DNA from: Argopecten irradians
Taxonomy: Eukaryota; Mollusca; Bivalvia; Pectinida; Pectinidae
Reading direction: 5' to 3'
DNA length: 64,000 nt
Assembly (NCBI RefSeq): GCF_041381155.1
Contig: NC_091138.1
Coordinates: forward strand, 37,937,604 to 38,001,603
Shown here: piece by piece, positions 33,701-48,700 of the stretch
Layout of the letters: each line of letters begins with the position of its first letter
Position numbering within the stretch: the first letter of the stretch is position 1
Program-made: the position numbers and the translations under genes
The notes under the pieces: generated by a model
Seen by the model: the letters and a program-made list of their open reading frames with translations, nothing else
The model's database searches: none
What the model was told of the DNA's origin: nothing

Positions 33701-36700
33701 TATACATAGAACATGTTTTATATATACAGGTGACTGTGTATATACATGCAATCTATCTAACAGTGAAAACATTTATAAAGGAAAATGTAACCAAGAGAAA
33801 ATGACCAAAGGCCCGTGAAATGATCATAAGAAGGTGAAATGAGCATCGAAACAAAAGATAAAAGGGAGTGGTTTATTCATTGGGGAGGTGAAATAATACC
33901 TAGTTAAAAACCAAAGATAAAAGGAAGTGATTTTGTCTGTTGGAGAAAAGTTGAAAGAAAAAAAGAAATGGGAGTGTACAATGTGAGGGTAATCTTGACT
34001 TTTGAAACAAAAGAGTGTATGGGGAATGGTGGTACAACTACTGAAAAAACAGGAGACAAACATGCTGTCTGAATCTGATACCTGGTCGACTTCAGACTTG
34101 GGACTCTTAGCCCCAGGACAGTTTTTATCTCCCTGGGTAAGTTGAGAGTCGTCCCAATGTACCCGGACAGATTCAAGAGAGTCTCTCGACCTCTGGGTAA
34201 GCTGAGAGTCAACTCTCTGTCTTTGTGAAGTGCGAGGAGAGTCTGCAAGTCCTTGGGAGCTAGAAGTCCCATTTTTAAGGACATTAGCCCCTATAGGGGA
34301 GGTTATGTCAGAATAAGGTGGAGTAGCCCCTCCCCTAACAGACGACCCTCCCGTCGCCGAGTCACCAGACATGGAATCCCTTGTATTCATTACATTACCA
34401 TCAGGGGAAATGTTGTGCTCTAGACTTTCCATCTTCAAACCCAAGGAGGCAATGTAAAATAGTTATAACACTGTTAGTAAAAGTTCAAAACCAAAAAATG
34501 AAATTTTAACTCATGCTGAAATTGAAAACAGAAACATTATGAAATGAGGAAGAGAGAAAGAAGAAATGAAAACTGACCAAATCATTCATTCCTGCAACCT
34601 TTGACCTCAGCAGAGCAAACTCAATTCCACGTGCCATTCTCTTGAGGTCATGATCTAGGGTGAAGATTTTATCCCGGACGTCCTGTAGTTGGTCGTTAAG
34701 TACGACGGCCAGTGTGCGAATCTTGCTGTTCGCTTTGGCCAGCTCCTCTGATGATATGTCTATCTCTTTCTTCATCTCCTCTGCCTGACTCTCAGCATCA
34801 GCTGAAGCCTTGGTGAAAATGTCCATAATCTCTTGTTCAAACTTCATATTCACCACATTCTCAGCACTTGATGCTTTTTTATTTTTCGGTGGAATTTCTT
34901 TCTCTTTTTTTACTTCGGGTTTGACTTCAGGTTTAGCTTCGGGCTTGGGTTGTGGTTTTTCTGAGGAAGTAGATTTTTGTGGAGTGGGAGGTTTTGGAGG
35001 GATATCATTTTCACTGGACGTTATTTCTAGGTCTGCGAACGGATCCTGTCTCTGTTCCATACCAGTCAGCCAGGACCTTAGTTCAGACACATCACTTTGA
35101 TAGGCACTGTCATCCATCATCATGTCCTGGAAGACCTTGAGGCGATCCTCCATCACCGTGACTTTGTTGGACAGAGCATCAATAGCGATCGCCATCAGCT
35201 CCTGTTTGTTGAGCTCCTCCAGCATCTCAGTGCTGTCGGACTCGGTTGTTTCCCCTCCACTACTACTCTCCTCTGATTCAGATATCGGACCAGCCCTACC
35301 AGAACTTTGCTTACCTTTCTTGTATTTGGACTTAAGAAGAGCAAGACTATCAGAGTCAGAGCTACCGAACTAGATAGATAGGAGAAAGAGAGGAGAGAAA
35401 GAAGGCAAGTGCAGATTAGTGTGCAGTAGTAGTATACATTAAACATGATATTTATAATGAGGTCCTGTCCCGGTAACTAAGGAGTTAGAACAAGATCAAG
35501 ACAATAGAATCATTATCACCAATCTAAGATAGCTGTTATTCAAGTTAAAGGTAATATAACAATTAATACGAGCAAAGTTTTAAGGATTGGGAAAAAAATG
35601 GCAATTTCTATATGAATTTCACCAGAATCTATAAATACATGCCTTAAAGAGTTTTAAGACCCCATTTGTTGCGAGACATATCAAAAGAAGAAAATTCAAA
35701 AGCGTTTGTATACTAAATGAATGCAGCTAACTCTAGCTAGTTATCTAAATAAAAGGAAGCTTATAGATTTGTACTGTTTCCCCAATATATTTGAATTTTT
35801 TTGTCTTAGAACCTGAAACTGTTTCCTTGGGTTATTATCTTGCTTCCAAAGAACATTTATAATAACATGAATGTCACTCCCTCTTGGTAAGTTGTTTGTA
35901 TGTTTGAATCAATAACTTGTATGACAACCTTTAGTTTACCTGGACAGGACACGGTTACATAACATACATGATACACATGATACAATCCCTGTAGGTGCAT
36001 GAAGGTGCATTCACTCAAGACTTATAAATAAAATATCAATTAACACTACAGTTAATATAGCATGCAGGCTTTCAATAAATAGTACTGTTGATTAAATATT
36101 CATCGGTGCATAACATTCATTACACTTCTATCAAAAACTAATGAAGAGGTACAAATGATTATAATGAGAAAGATTAACATGTAGATGATGTTTGACAGGA
36201 CATTATTAGATGGTGCAATGAAAAATGCTATTTTTTTTACCAAACAATCTCATTTTGTTATTCACATCTAGCTAAATACACATGATTAATTATACAATTG
36301 TTATTCAATCTGAAGCAATAAGCAATACATGGATATGAGTATACTGTTATATTGGGTCTTTATGTTATATTGGGTCTTTGTTATATTGGGTATTTATATT
36401 TTGTTATATGGTATATATAGGGTATCAATGTTAGAAGATCTAAGCTACACACATGTTTGAAAGCCTACCTTATCTCTGGCCTGTTGTAAAGCTTCCAAAT
36501 CTGCCTTCAGCTTATTTAGCTGTTCCAATAAGTCTGAGGAAAGATCTACAACAAAATTACACCAGTAATGATGTCACTTATAATTAATCTGAAGAAAGAT
36601 CTACAACAAAAAGACACCAGCTATGATGTCATTTATAATTAATTATCATTAAAATGATCAAGCTGCTCCTTTAATTAAATCAGTAATAATGTCACTTCAA

Positions 36701-39700
36701 ATTAAATAATTATCATATCAATATGCACAAAATCAGCATAAACTTTAAGAATCTGTGGTATATATTGTTTGTTATCTGTACTCACTGAGGTTTTCAAGAT
36801 CAGTCTTGTCCATTTTGTTCTTTATTTCTTCCTAAAAATGGGAAAACAACAATAAATATATATGTGTATAAACAAATGTACCTCATTATCATATATCATT
36901 TCCCACAAATTAACATACCTATATTGTTTTCTATTGACTTTATTTATGTGTTTCATTCTTTTTCTTCTTTTTTAATTTGGTAAAACAATTAATTCTTAAG
37001 GGTAGGTCAATTGTATGTGAAGGAAAAGAAACATGGATCTATAAAAGATCAGACAAGTTATCATTCAGCATTCTTAAAGAAATTGTTGACTACAAATAAA
37101 TATTTCCTTGCTGCATTTTTAGTATGACCTTTAAGACCTCATACGATACAGGTAAGATCAGCTAGGATCTACTACTTTTACAAGTACCTATAAACTTATC
37201 TGTAAAGTGTTTGGACTTGAGGTATAATTGTGATAGGCCCGTCTATGTAAATACTACCCCCGATATGTCATTGTCAGGGAGGTCTAGGAGACATACCAGT
37301 AAGTGAATCTCTCCCACAGATCTCAATAGAAGACTGGCCCACACACTATCCCACGCATCATATTACCTAATACTTGTTCTATTGATATGGTTTCACCTTA
37401 CCTCTAAGACTTCCACTCTCTTCTCCAAGGCATTATGGGATTCGCTGAGCTTTCCAAGGTGTTCCAAAACTTCCAGCAGTTGTTCTGATGGTCCGGTGCT
37501 GGAAGAACTCATGCGAGTGCTGGGACGTGAGGAAGTGGGACGGGACACCTGGGGACGTGAAAGGGACAATATAAATTTTCACCACCAAGAAATGGGACAC
37601 GGAATAGAAGTTTACCATTCCGTAATCATAATATCTGGATAGTTTAAACTTCAAAATAATTAAATAAATTCTGTCTAAATAATGATAAAAGACAGACTTA
37701 TGTACTTATTCATACATCAATTCAAGACACAAAATATCTATATATTAATGTGCAAATTTAACCTAAAGTGATATTCGTACGTCCAACTACATATAGGCTG
37801 GAGATTTTAGCCATCAGCTGTGAATTTGCTGTAATTTGGTCCAACTGACCAGCATGTCCTTGCAGGTGATATACAAGTACTGTACAAGCTTGCAGTACTA
37901 ATCATCTATATATCTATACATTTCTCATTATCATAATTATAATGAACTGCTTCAAGAAAGATGTGTTTTTTGTAGAACATGAAAGAATTGTGCTGATCGA
38001 AGTAGGGTAACATGCCAGAGAAGAGTACCAATGCCATACATATACAAAGATGGTTCACATCTATTTAATCATGCTATAACTCCTTCTGTTTATTCCTTGT
38101 TTTGTAATTAAAAAGAAATATTTCCCCATGCCTATATGTAGATGTGTATTGTAAAGTCTTCCATAGATAAGATGAAGATCATTTTGATGTGTTTTGGAAT
38201 CTGGTATGAAAAGAAAGGTCATGATCTTGATGACAAACTCAGAAAATGCTTATAACTACAAACTAATTGTAAGCCTACAATGGTGAAGATTAGTTAGCTT
38301 TATTTTGAGAATTTCTTTATCAGTATTCTGTATTTGCATATTACAGAGTTATCTGCACTTACGTGTAGGTACTAAATTGTTTGTGACCTCATGTATTTGC
38401 GAGCGTAAAGTCATACTTTTCGGAGAAAATGACATGAATTGAGCTCACAAAATAATGATGCAACAATCGATACCTACCGGCAAGTCGGAATATTATGAGA
38501 GTTTTCAGGTACTTTCTGATATATCTGCTGGATACCTCATTTGTATTGATATGTACAATGTAGCAGACATATTTGCGTAAAGGTCAATCAATGCAATTCA
38601 ACATCTAATCTGAATTATTCTCTACATCTTAAGTTAGGAAAGAAAAGACATCAGAATCAAAAGATTAATTAAAAATCGTAATTAAGAACACCAATCATTT
38701 CATATCTGACACAGCATCATCATCTTCTCTACTTGTTATGTAAACACAATTAAAACTATGGCTAATTATGAGTTGTCAAGAAGATATTGAATGTTTTTAT
38801 CTTTTAATGCAAAGTACAATATAATCAAAAGACTTTTTATTTGGCATAATTGAAGAGATTTGGGGTGATTTACAACAAAGTGCTTAAGTTTACAATAACT
38901 GTCTCATGTACAATATCTGTGCAACCACATTTAACTTATTCAACTTAGTGTGTGATGAAAATATCTGGAATATTTTTGAGATATCATCACAAAAATTTGA
39001 AATTCATACAATCATTACCAAAAAAGTGCTATTAACCATTAAAACGAGAAAATAATTTGAAACACACAAAAAATCAACTACCTGTGCTTTTGATAAAACT
39101 ATTTTCCTGACCTTTTCCAAACAGTGCCAATAAAATGTGATAAAAATGTAAAGGATTTTTCCTTTCAAAGATGAATGATAAAAAAAAACTAGAACGTGCA
39201 TTTGGGGAAAAAATATCAAGAATGCCATAATTCTGATTGATGAAACTATTAATATTACTATATTTCATTTATATATTTAATGAATTTATAGTTTCAAGAC
39301 AGATTCAGAAGAGGAGTGCTAGTATTTTGAACTCTTGATTATGACTTACAGCATAAAGTAAATCTTACTTGGTTCTAGTCTAAAGATACGCCAGTAAGTC
39401 TGTGTGGTTGACTTTAATTACTGATTTATTGATTACAATGCATAATTACTGATTCATTCTGTACAACAGTTAATTAATTGGCATGCCTCGTCAAGTGCAC
39501 ATCAATTGAAAGTTAAACATGCATGCATACAAACCTTTTTTCGTTTCTAGAAAAAAAAAGTCACAAAATTCTTTAGCAAGGTGAAATCAATACTATACAG
39601 AATCTTGATATATGATTAGCTTGATTTGAGAAAGTGCCTCTGAAGGATTTCTTTACTCGATTCAGTGAAGGCAGAATGAATACCGCTACCTCCTCCAGGA

Positions 39701-42700
39701 AATCAATAAATTTTTAAGCTTTTTCAAATTTGCACATTTCAAGTTTCAGTTAGTTACAAGATCTTAAACTTAGATATTTTGAGAAATCATTCATTGGGAG
39801 TATAGATTAATTGATTTTAATTATTAAATTTGTAAATAGAAAATATTTAACTAGCTGATCATTTGTATAAGAAACTAGTTAGCTTTATAGATTTAAACAT
39901 TTGTATTTATTCAGCATTGAAATTGTAGACAATTTGTATGTATATATGCAAGTAGATTAGTGTTATAGCTGAGAATAAGCTTGTAAACTAAATGTTTCAC
40001 CATTTGTTCAGTTTGCAGTTTAAAAGGACCTCATAACCGAGTCCATTAAGCTAAAACTGATGGACCAGTACTATGTAATCTGTTGAGTAGATCCTGCAGT
40101 CTTTATTTGTACTAACTATTAATATACAAATATTGTGGCTATAATATACCTAATATAGATCTACAAGTCCTTCTTATCAAGGCAGTATTAAACATGGCCA
40201 GCCTTATAATACACAGGTGTGGGAGTGTTGTACCCACCTGTATGTGATGTTGGTCACTACATTGTGACCTTACCATCATTCAGTTATACATGAAAAATAA
40301 ATTCTGTGTCCACTATAATAGCTGTTTCAATTTCCCGTTACATTTAAAATCAAATATATTCATGAGATTTTAACTAGAAGAGTCACTTCAACCTTATGTT
40401 GCTATTAATGCGCTATTTATTCATGAGATTTTTACCTATATGTGATAAACTCTTAGATCTATTACGATAAAGCATTCAAAGCAATTATGTACCTAGCATT
40501 GCATGACACGTCCACCTAGCTCCACCTAGCGGTCAAGCTGGACACTGTCACAAACTGCTATAACATGTACAGGTCAATATATTACTGATACACAGACACA
40601 TTAAGTCCAAGGTTAATCAGTGACACAGCTATAGGCTTCACCTTTTCTAATTCCCTTCCATTTTAGTTAACCTATGAATAAATCGCAAGTGTTTTTATTC
40701 AGTACATTAGAACTGTTAATGTTGTTTGCTATGAATATTAATGTCCATTACTGACACACGATTTCTGCGGTCAATTTCTATGATCTATCAAATTATTCAG
40801 GCTACACTTAATAGTAAAAGAATTTGGTGTCTAGAATACCTTCACTTTATTAACATTCCAATCAATAGAGATCTAGGTGTAAAAATTTGCATATGCCGAA
40901 CACGATATTGAAAATAGCCAATATAAGGCTCATTAGACCCGAGACACCATCCCAAGACTCGGCAAAGGACACAATGCTTTGATAGCACTTGTCCGTGCTA
41001 ATGGAACCAGCTTCATTAACATCTCTCTGATCAGCGATGTTTTATGTGATCCTGGACATGGTGGCAATTTAAAGCCTTATGAGGAGCAAGTGATATAAGA
41101 ATAATCTGGCCTGCCTAACGTTATACCTAGTGATATCTGATGCTGAGATGGGTCAAGGTGACCTACCTAAGTTGACAAAATCAAAGTTACAGGGAAGCTT
41201 TGCAAAGTCATACAGAGGTACATACATTGACAGGAAGTTGTAAATCCAACCAATGACTGTCCTAGGTTAATTGTACGGGGGCCACTATAACTTATAACTA
41301 TTTTGCACCATGAATATGATGTTATGTATTTTATAACAGGAAATTTTATCTATAAAAAATATCTAATATAAATCGTGACAGGAAATTCTCCCATAAGCCC
41401 ATGGCAGACATTCTTTCCTGTATTGATTAAGCTGCTTTTATGTTAACTAAAAATCTCTACTTGAATGTCTATTCTCTAAGTGTTACTTGACATAACATTA
41501 TGATGTAACTACGACATATGACTAGAGGGCACTTCAAGGAAAAACATTCATAAATCATACATCAAACTGTAAACTAATTGAATTTTAATTGAGAGTAGGA
41601 AAGGTCTCGAAGGTTTCGATCTTAAATACCCCCTTTGGATGATAGCGTGTTCCTCGTAAATGTTCGGCCTGAGGCCCCTTAGGTAGGTGGAAATTCCAAT
41701 ACTGCAGTAGTTTGTCTACCATAACTACGTAGATCTACTATCACAAACAAACTATTGGTAAACATTTATTAAAGATTTATTGACTGGGTTTATATGGGAT
41801 CAGTCATTAGTTTCCAGAGTGCAGACAATACATGTAGAGGGTCATGTGACTTACTGGTTCTGTCTGGCTAGACATCTCTATGACAACACGTTCTGGAGGC
41901 TGGAGATTTTCCCAGTCACGCTTGACGCCATTCAAAGCATCTTCGAGTCCAGGCCATGTGACAAACAGCGAAATCTCCTCAGCCGTGGGAAGGGTGCCAA
42001 ATTTATCATTCAGGTCTTTCTGTAAGATCATTAAAAGGAAACAATTAACATCTGAATAACGACCGTTATTTGTAACGGAAACCAGCATGGCAGTTTGATG
42101 GTGATTGCCTTGTCTTGTGAAAGGTATACCATGGAGAATTGCATTATTAACGAACATGATATCTATTGATGGTCTATAAACAATAGTTGGTATCTAGCCC
42201 TATAGCACCACAACAATGGTATATAGATATAAATTTTGTATATAGATCTATTTCAATCCATCAATCATTTAATACTGCTCTGACTTTGACAAATATTTGA
42301 AATTAATTTGACAAGACTATTAGGAAAAGCTGTATGCAGTGTTAGAAATTCATCAGCTGCTGAAATAAAAAACAAAAGAAAGACTTCAGATCGATAGGTT
42401 ACTGTACCATGGCAGAATAGTTATAATATTCATTGGCAATTATTTGTTCTAAATGTTTTTCATTTCAAATTTCACCTTGAAATGTTTGTGATTTATTTTT
42501 GAACTCTTTGAAAAACAACAAGTAAAATTTTTGTTGATTATGCAGAGTCATCTTGTGACTTTCTTGTGCAAATTTTCAAAAAAAATGAAGGTATATAAAT
42601 TATGCTAAACTCATAGCAACAACAATGAAATAATATGTTTTTCCAAAACAAATTAACTTTAACCCCATTTTCACATCCGTAGATAAAGAACAATGAAGAA

Positions 42701-45700
42701 TTCTTGAACATTTTCTCTATGCAAATACATGAACATTAACACTCCATTGACTGTTAAAGTGGCTGCTGTTCTAAATGTCAAACCATATTCATATTGCAAC
42801 CAAAGTTGGATATTGTTAAATCAATTTCATGAAAGGTCTGGATAGCCCTTTTGTTCAACTTAATGTCTTTATAGGGTCCCTTCATCATTCTAAGGGTTTT
42901 TCAAGGTCAACTCCCTTTTTACTGTAGGTCCTTTTTAAGACCCTGTTAAATGATCTTTTGTATTACCATTCGTTGTCTTGTCAATAGATATAGATGACTG
43001 CTGACAAAAATCTTCCTATAATATGTTTTTTAGTTGATCAAGACAAATGACAAGCAATGTTGCGACGATATTTTTGATTGGTAATATGTTTCCTTTATCA
43101 CAATAATTCATGTTTGGTGAACAATATGATATTCCGTAAGGTGTTCCATTGGACATGTTGGTCTTTGTTTTCAGGTTTCAACCTGGATTTGACCTCTAAA
43201 CAAATTAATATATAAATAAGCGTGATTCAGTTTGAAAACTATTCATGAATTAAGAGGGCTTAATTATTACTTATACATTTATATATGATAAAGAGTGAAT
43301 AGATTGAGTTTGTCTAGATCTGTTAAAGGGATCAGCAGATAGCTATACCAGTACTTACAATAACGAATATTAGAGGCACAAAATGAGTATACGAAGCATT
43401 CAAAACCACATATAAAGGTGTCATACTTGTAATTGTGGATATGAATTCTCAAGTGTATCGTAGACTATTTTCTAAAATTGATCGGTACAGACACGTATTA
43501 TATACAAAGTGACCTGTATACATTGTGTGGTATATAGACAGACACAAAATCAATCAAGTATAATCATTTATTTAACGGTATGCTAATGGAGCATTTCACA
43601 CTGTATAAAATTGATACACAGGTGTGGACTGAAGTCTTCAGTGATGGTATAACTTTGTGTTGTTACTAAGAACAACCTCTTACAGATCAGAGTCTACCGT
43701 GCCACAAAACTCAAGCATTTAACATGTAACGACAATAGTTAATCATACTTTAATCATAGGTTACCTTGGAATTATGTTTAGGCGCTTCGCTTGGAATCTA
43801 AAACATGTTAGGTTTCACCAACTAATATCAAATTAAGTGCATATATTCAGGACGTAGTGTATTTACATGAAATGTTCATGAAAGGTAATCTCTATTTTGG
43901 TTTGGAACTTTCAAATTACGTTGGTGTACATGTGGTTATGACAAGTCTATGAGAAAGTGGTGCTAACACTAATAGTAATGTATAGTTTTCACTCAGGACA
44001 AGTTTTTAGGGAATTCAGTACACAAATAAATGACAATGAAAATACACATTCTGTATGTTACAGGCGCTTTAAATATTATCTGTTTATAATTATCATTGTG
44101 GAAACTGTTCTAAATAATTTTTCGGTGAACTCTATATATGTCTAATGTAAAGTTACTAGTATTATTTCCAAATGAAACAATATATACGTTAAAACAATCT
44201 CAACTATTCAAGTTATTGTATAATAATGATATAAACTGTTTTGCAATCTGTACTTACAACATTATTTTCCAAATCATTCAGTCTTGAAAGGATATCCTTT
44301 AAGTTCAACTGAAATAAAAGAAATGCTTCATGAATCAGTATGATCTTGAAAAATTGATCCACAAAATATTGAGAAAATAATGAATCTTGAAAGCAAGATC
44401 ATGCCAATATATAAACTACTAGAATTTAAATTTCTGATTTTTAGTTAAATTCGCAAAAAATCAGCCCGACATAATTAATCACTATATAGTATAAGGGTTT
44501 GCTTTTACGATGTCCCTAATTCCTTTTTAAGCATAGAATTAAATCAAAAGGACCTTACTTATTTCTGAAACTCCGTTCCAATTACATGAGGGGACCCCAT
44601 TTTATCTCAGGATATGAACCCATTTATGGCAAACCCTGTGGTACGATAAATTTTATAAGCGGACTGGGTCATCAAAAATTCATTTGAGAATACTCAGTAA
44701 CTGATGATCTTTTTTAACTCCTCTGATAGAGAATAACCAATGAGGTATAACCATAAACTTTGTCAGGTACTGCTTTTGTGATATAGTATAAAGTTATGAT
44801 GCATTGTAGAAGTAAAACTTACCCCATCAAGTTGATTCTTCATATCCTCATTTGCTTTCTTTAATTCATCCATACGTTTCATTAAATCATCAAAAAGGGA
44901 CATCAACTGAAAGAGCGAAAAGTGACAATCACTATACAGGAAAATTAAAGATATTTTTAATGAACAATTATGATTCTGTACTCGAAATCATTCTTAATAA
45001 GAAAGTTAACCTATAAAAAAATGACATTAAAAACTTTCTTGTACTGAAAAGCCTATCAGCAGGGTATGTAAATCCCCACCTCTTACTAGCTTTTGTAACA
45101 GATGATGATTCCTGAAGGATGCATGAGTCTGGTGCTTGGGTTGACTTTAAAACACGAAGTGTGAAAGTAAAATGAAAGTCTCAAAACCCATATGGCTGAT
45201 CGGAAAAGAATGCAGGTTATATTTTAAGATTAAAACTGAGATTGAACTCAATGGAAAGATGATTTTTATTATAGGATGAATCATTTAAAAGACAGAGGAT
45301 AGAGAAATGAGCAGACGTCACTGGTAACTGACCACCTCCTAACATGGGCTGATCTATCAGAAATTACTTTTTAGATTATTGGAAGATTTAAAGATTTCTG
45401 TAGGAAGGGTCAAGACATAGTTCACATCACCAACATGTTAATTAGAATCTTTGCAATCAAAACAGACAAGGTTAAGGGGACCAATGCTTATATAGAGAAG
45501 ATCCAAATAAAGATCCAAAGGAGAGGGGAGCAAATTCATCGAGAACAACTTAAAGAATAATGTAAGTTAAACAATGGCCCATGCAAGCTAGCCTTTATTT
45601 ATATTTATTTGCAAGTAGAAAGGTTACTGTGGGAATTAAGATATTAACAAGACTAAAGGTCAACACACATGACTTAGTACCAATAAGGACTCCAAACACC

Positions 45701-48700
45701 CTCAATCAATAAAGTCATCAGTGACCATCACAATGTACAACAGTAGCAGCTTTGGTGAAAAGTCAACAAGGACATTGATATCTTTTAGGAGACCTAAAGT
45801 TACCACAAATACTTGGCTTCAAAGAAGTATAAGAAATATAGCTCCCAATATCACTATTGGTAGGAGCTTGAGTACAAGAGAGTGATGTCATTGAGTCATG
45901 TGATTATTATAAGAGAGAATTTAAGTATATTAAAGCCATTGCCTCCATATGAAATAAAAATTGGACAGGACAATGAGGACATGACGAGGTAAGACGTTCA
46001 TACATCTCCAACACTATATACCCCTATTTCAAGGGGTCCAGGGTATATTTTGAAAATTGGTAAAGTATTTTTTTAGTTGCATGCAATTGCAGTTGAACTT
46101 GACTAAGAAAACTGAACGAGATAATTGCTGGTAAATCATCCATAATTATTAAGAGACAACAGAGAGTTTTGTGAATGACAAAATTGTGGCAAAGAATAAC
46201 AACAAAATTACATTGGTTCGGCAGTAAGTCAAGATGTTTGACAAGAATGAGGTCTTATCATTTTGTAACATTGTAAATGTTTTTTAAACTTGCTATGTCA
46301 GAGGTGTTACGAACTAGTCGAGGCGAACATTTTCCCATTTATCAAATGCACACTGAAGAGCTAGTGGATTATCCTCCAATATTTAAGAGATTATATTTTA
46401 GTCTAGGTAAACCTTTCTTCCCAGGTGGGAAGCAGTTAGTTGGTGAGATACGAAACTGACAGTGCTGCTAGCTTTAGAAATGTTGTTGTATCTATGTAAA
46501 CAATACCGCTATGCGTAACACCCTATTTTACTGTCTGAGAGCTTCCTAAGCCTGTCTCGGCCTGATCTACTCAAGGTGATGACATGAAATTTTAATCTTC
46601 TTACCTCGATCACTATCAGTTAGAAAATAGATACGCTGTATCACTTTAGAGGGTTTTCCTCTATCAATTATACTGGTGTCTGATTTAATGGTTCATACAA
46701 ATTTTATCATTATGTTCCTACAAGAAAAGCATTGTTATCCTTTTCTATACATTAGAAGTGTCATTCAAACATTACACTTGATTGAAAGTTAAATAATGAT
46801 TCAAGGTGAATGACTGAATACATGAAACCTGATTTGTATTACATATTTCAAGTTGCAAGATCTTCATGCACAATAATACAAGAAGCACTTTCTGTAGGAT
46901 CTTTTAAAGGGAGCCAAGTCCAAAAAACAAATTTTCCAAGTTTTCGTGAGTCTTATCAAAAAGATAAACGCATAGAAAGGAATCTGAAATTTCTGACCAT
47001 GCAGTCCCACAGGAATAAAACAATAAGTGCAGGACATTGTTTTTGTTTTACACCCTCTTAAAAGACAGCTGGGTCCTTTCAGGGGACTGTAATTATAATT
47101 AGGTTTATTAATTAAACAAAAGCCAAAGTTTCTTCGAGCCCAGAGAAAAGCCAGCAACCTACGGTGAGTATTTGGCACCTATTCCCTGAGGAATTCAAAC
47201 TCCTAGCCTAGAGGTAGAGTGCTATAGTTAATACTCTAAGCAGTAAGAATACCTTCATTTACTCATAATAGATCTCTGTCACAGCGGCTCTATCAAGGAC
47301 ATGTCTAACCAAATATCAAAAACCATGGTACAATCTTAGTTCTGTCTGTGTGATTTGATAGTAGATGTGTAAGTTGTAACCCTGGTGATCAATACTAGCC
47401 GCAATTTACGACTCGGATAGAGAGAACTTTTCTTTTAGTGTTTCTGGGTTTTGAAAAGGGCACTTTGACCGCGATAAATAACCATCAGATGGCACAAAGT
47501 TATATCGACGACTTCTAATACAAGGGAAAATCTTTAAAACTGTCTTGTTTTTATGTAATCTGGTTCAACTAAATCATTAATGATTAAACTCTCTTAGTTC
47601 CTAAGTAATACAGGACATCTATTTAATTTTCTGAGTGAACAAAAGATTTTGGAAATAGTTATCTGCCGATTATAATGATCATGACTATAATTGATTCACA
47701 AGAAAGATCTAAATTTCATTTATTAATTAAAAGATGGAAAATGCAAAATGTATTCCTTTATTTCAATCCAATTACCTTTATTTTAATATATATCTTTATG
47801 AAATTTAAAAATACGCGGCGCCATGCTAATCGGGGCTGTGGGAAACACTACTTTAGCTTGATCGGTTCAGCATCAGGCTTATTACTAGTCAATAGTAACC
47901 CAGAGATCCGGAGTTCGAATCCTGGCAGAGGCAGTGATTATGTTTATATGAAATCATATACTCTGTTACATATGTATTTCTACTGGTCCACCTTGAATAT
48001 ATTGATTATCCAATGAAAACTAGTACTGTGTTCCTTTTCCAATTTTGTCCACCTGTCCCCTGACAGTTAACCTCTACAGTAAACCCTTGTACCAGCTATA
48101 TGTAATAGGTGACCTTCTTACAATTTCTTACAGACAGTATTATACCCCCGGTAATCCTTACTAATCCGGCTTTACCATGTTAGACTGGAGAAGTCATGCA
48201 TGAAATAGCTGTTATACACCTGCGATTCTCTCCTATCTAGGCCTGTACGTACCATGATATTATCTAATTCTATAGTTAAAATTTATATATCTACATACAA
48301 CTATCCCACTTGATCAGATCAGATATGTAATTTTGACTGACACTGGTTTTCTACAGAAAACTATCAGACCGATCGTTCTCGATCGATAGTGACGGATGTC
48401 GCGTTGACACATTGGTTTCCAGAGTATAAATGTGTGAATGTGCTGTAGGGTACATTTAAATCCTACATAGCACTAACAACATGCATGTTCGATTAATTGA
48501 TATTAAAAGCATTAAGACACATTCCTCATATCATTCAAGTTAGAGGAGTGAAACGTGTGTAAATAGAGGTGTCAGAAGATACCATTACACCAGTTAATCA
48601 TTGAAATTCATTCTGTAATTATAATTTATTTCAACAGAAGAAATGGAACAAAATAAATCATATTATATCACATTCCTGATACAGAAGTTATGATGTAATA

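Noticed and set aside
33824..34081. Extension of the candidate exon 34432-34082 further downstream
   Set aside because: Past the GTATCA donor the frame becomes Phe/Ser-rich, AT-driven intron sequence, and the next exon 32496-32374 joins in phase from 34082.
34810..35373. Plus-strand open frames opposite the largest QRICH2-like exon
   Set aside because: Shadows of the minus-strand coding exon, low complexity.
47845..47935. Functional tRNA gene
   Set aside because: Box A and B are present but the acceptor stem pairs poorly and the anticodon arm is not credible.
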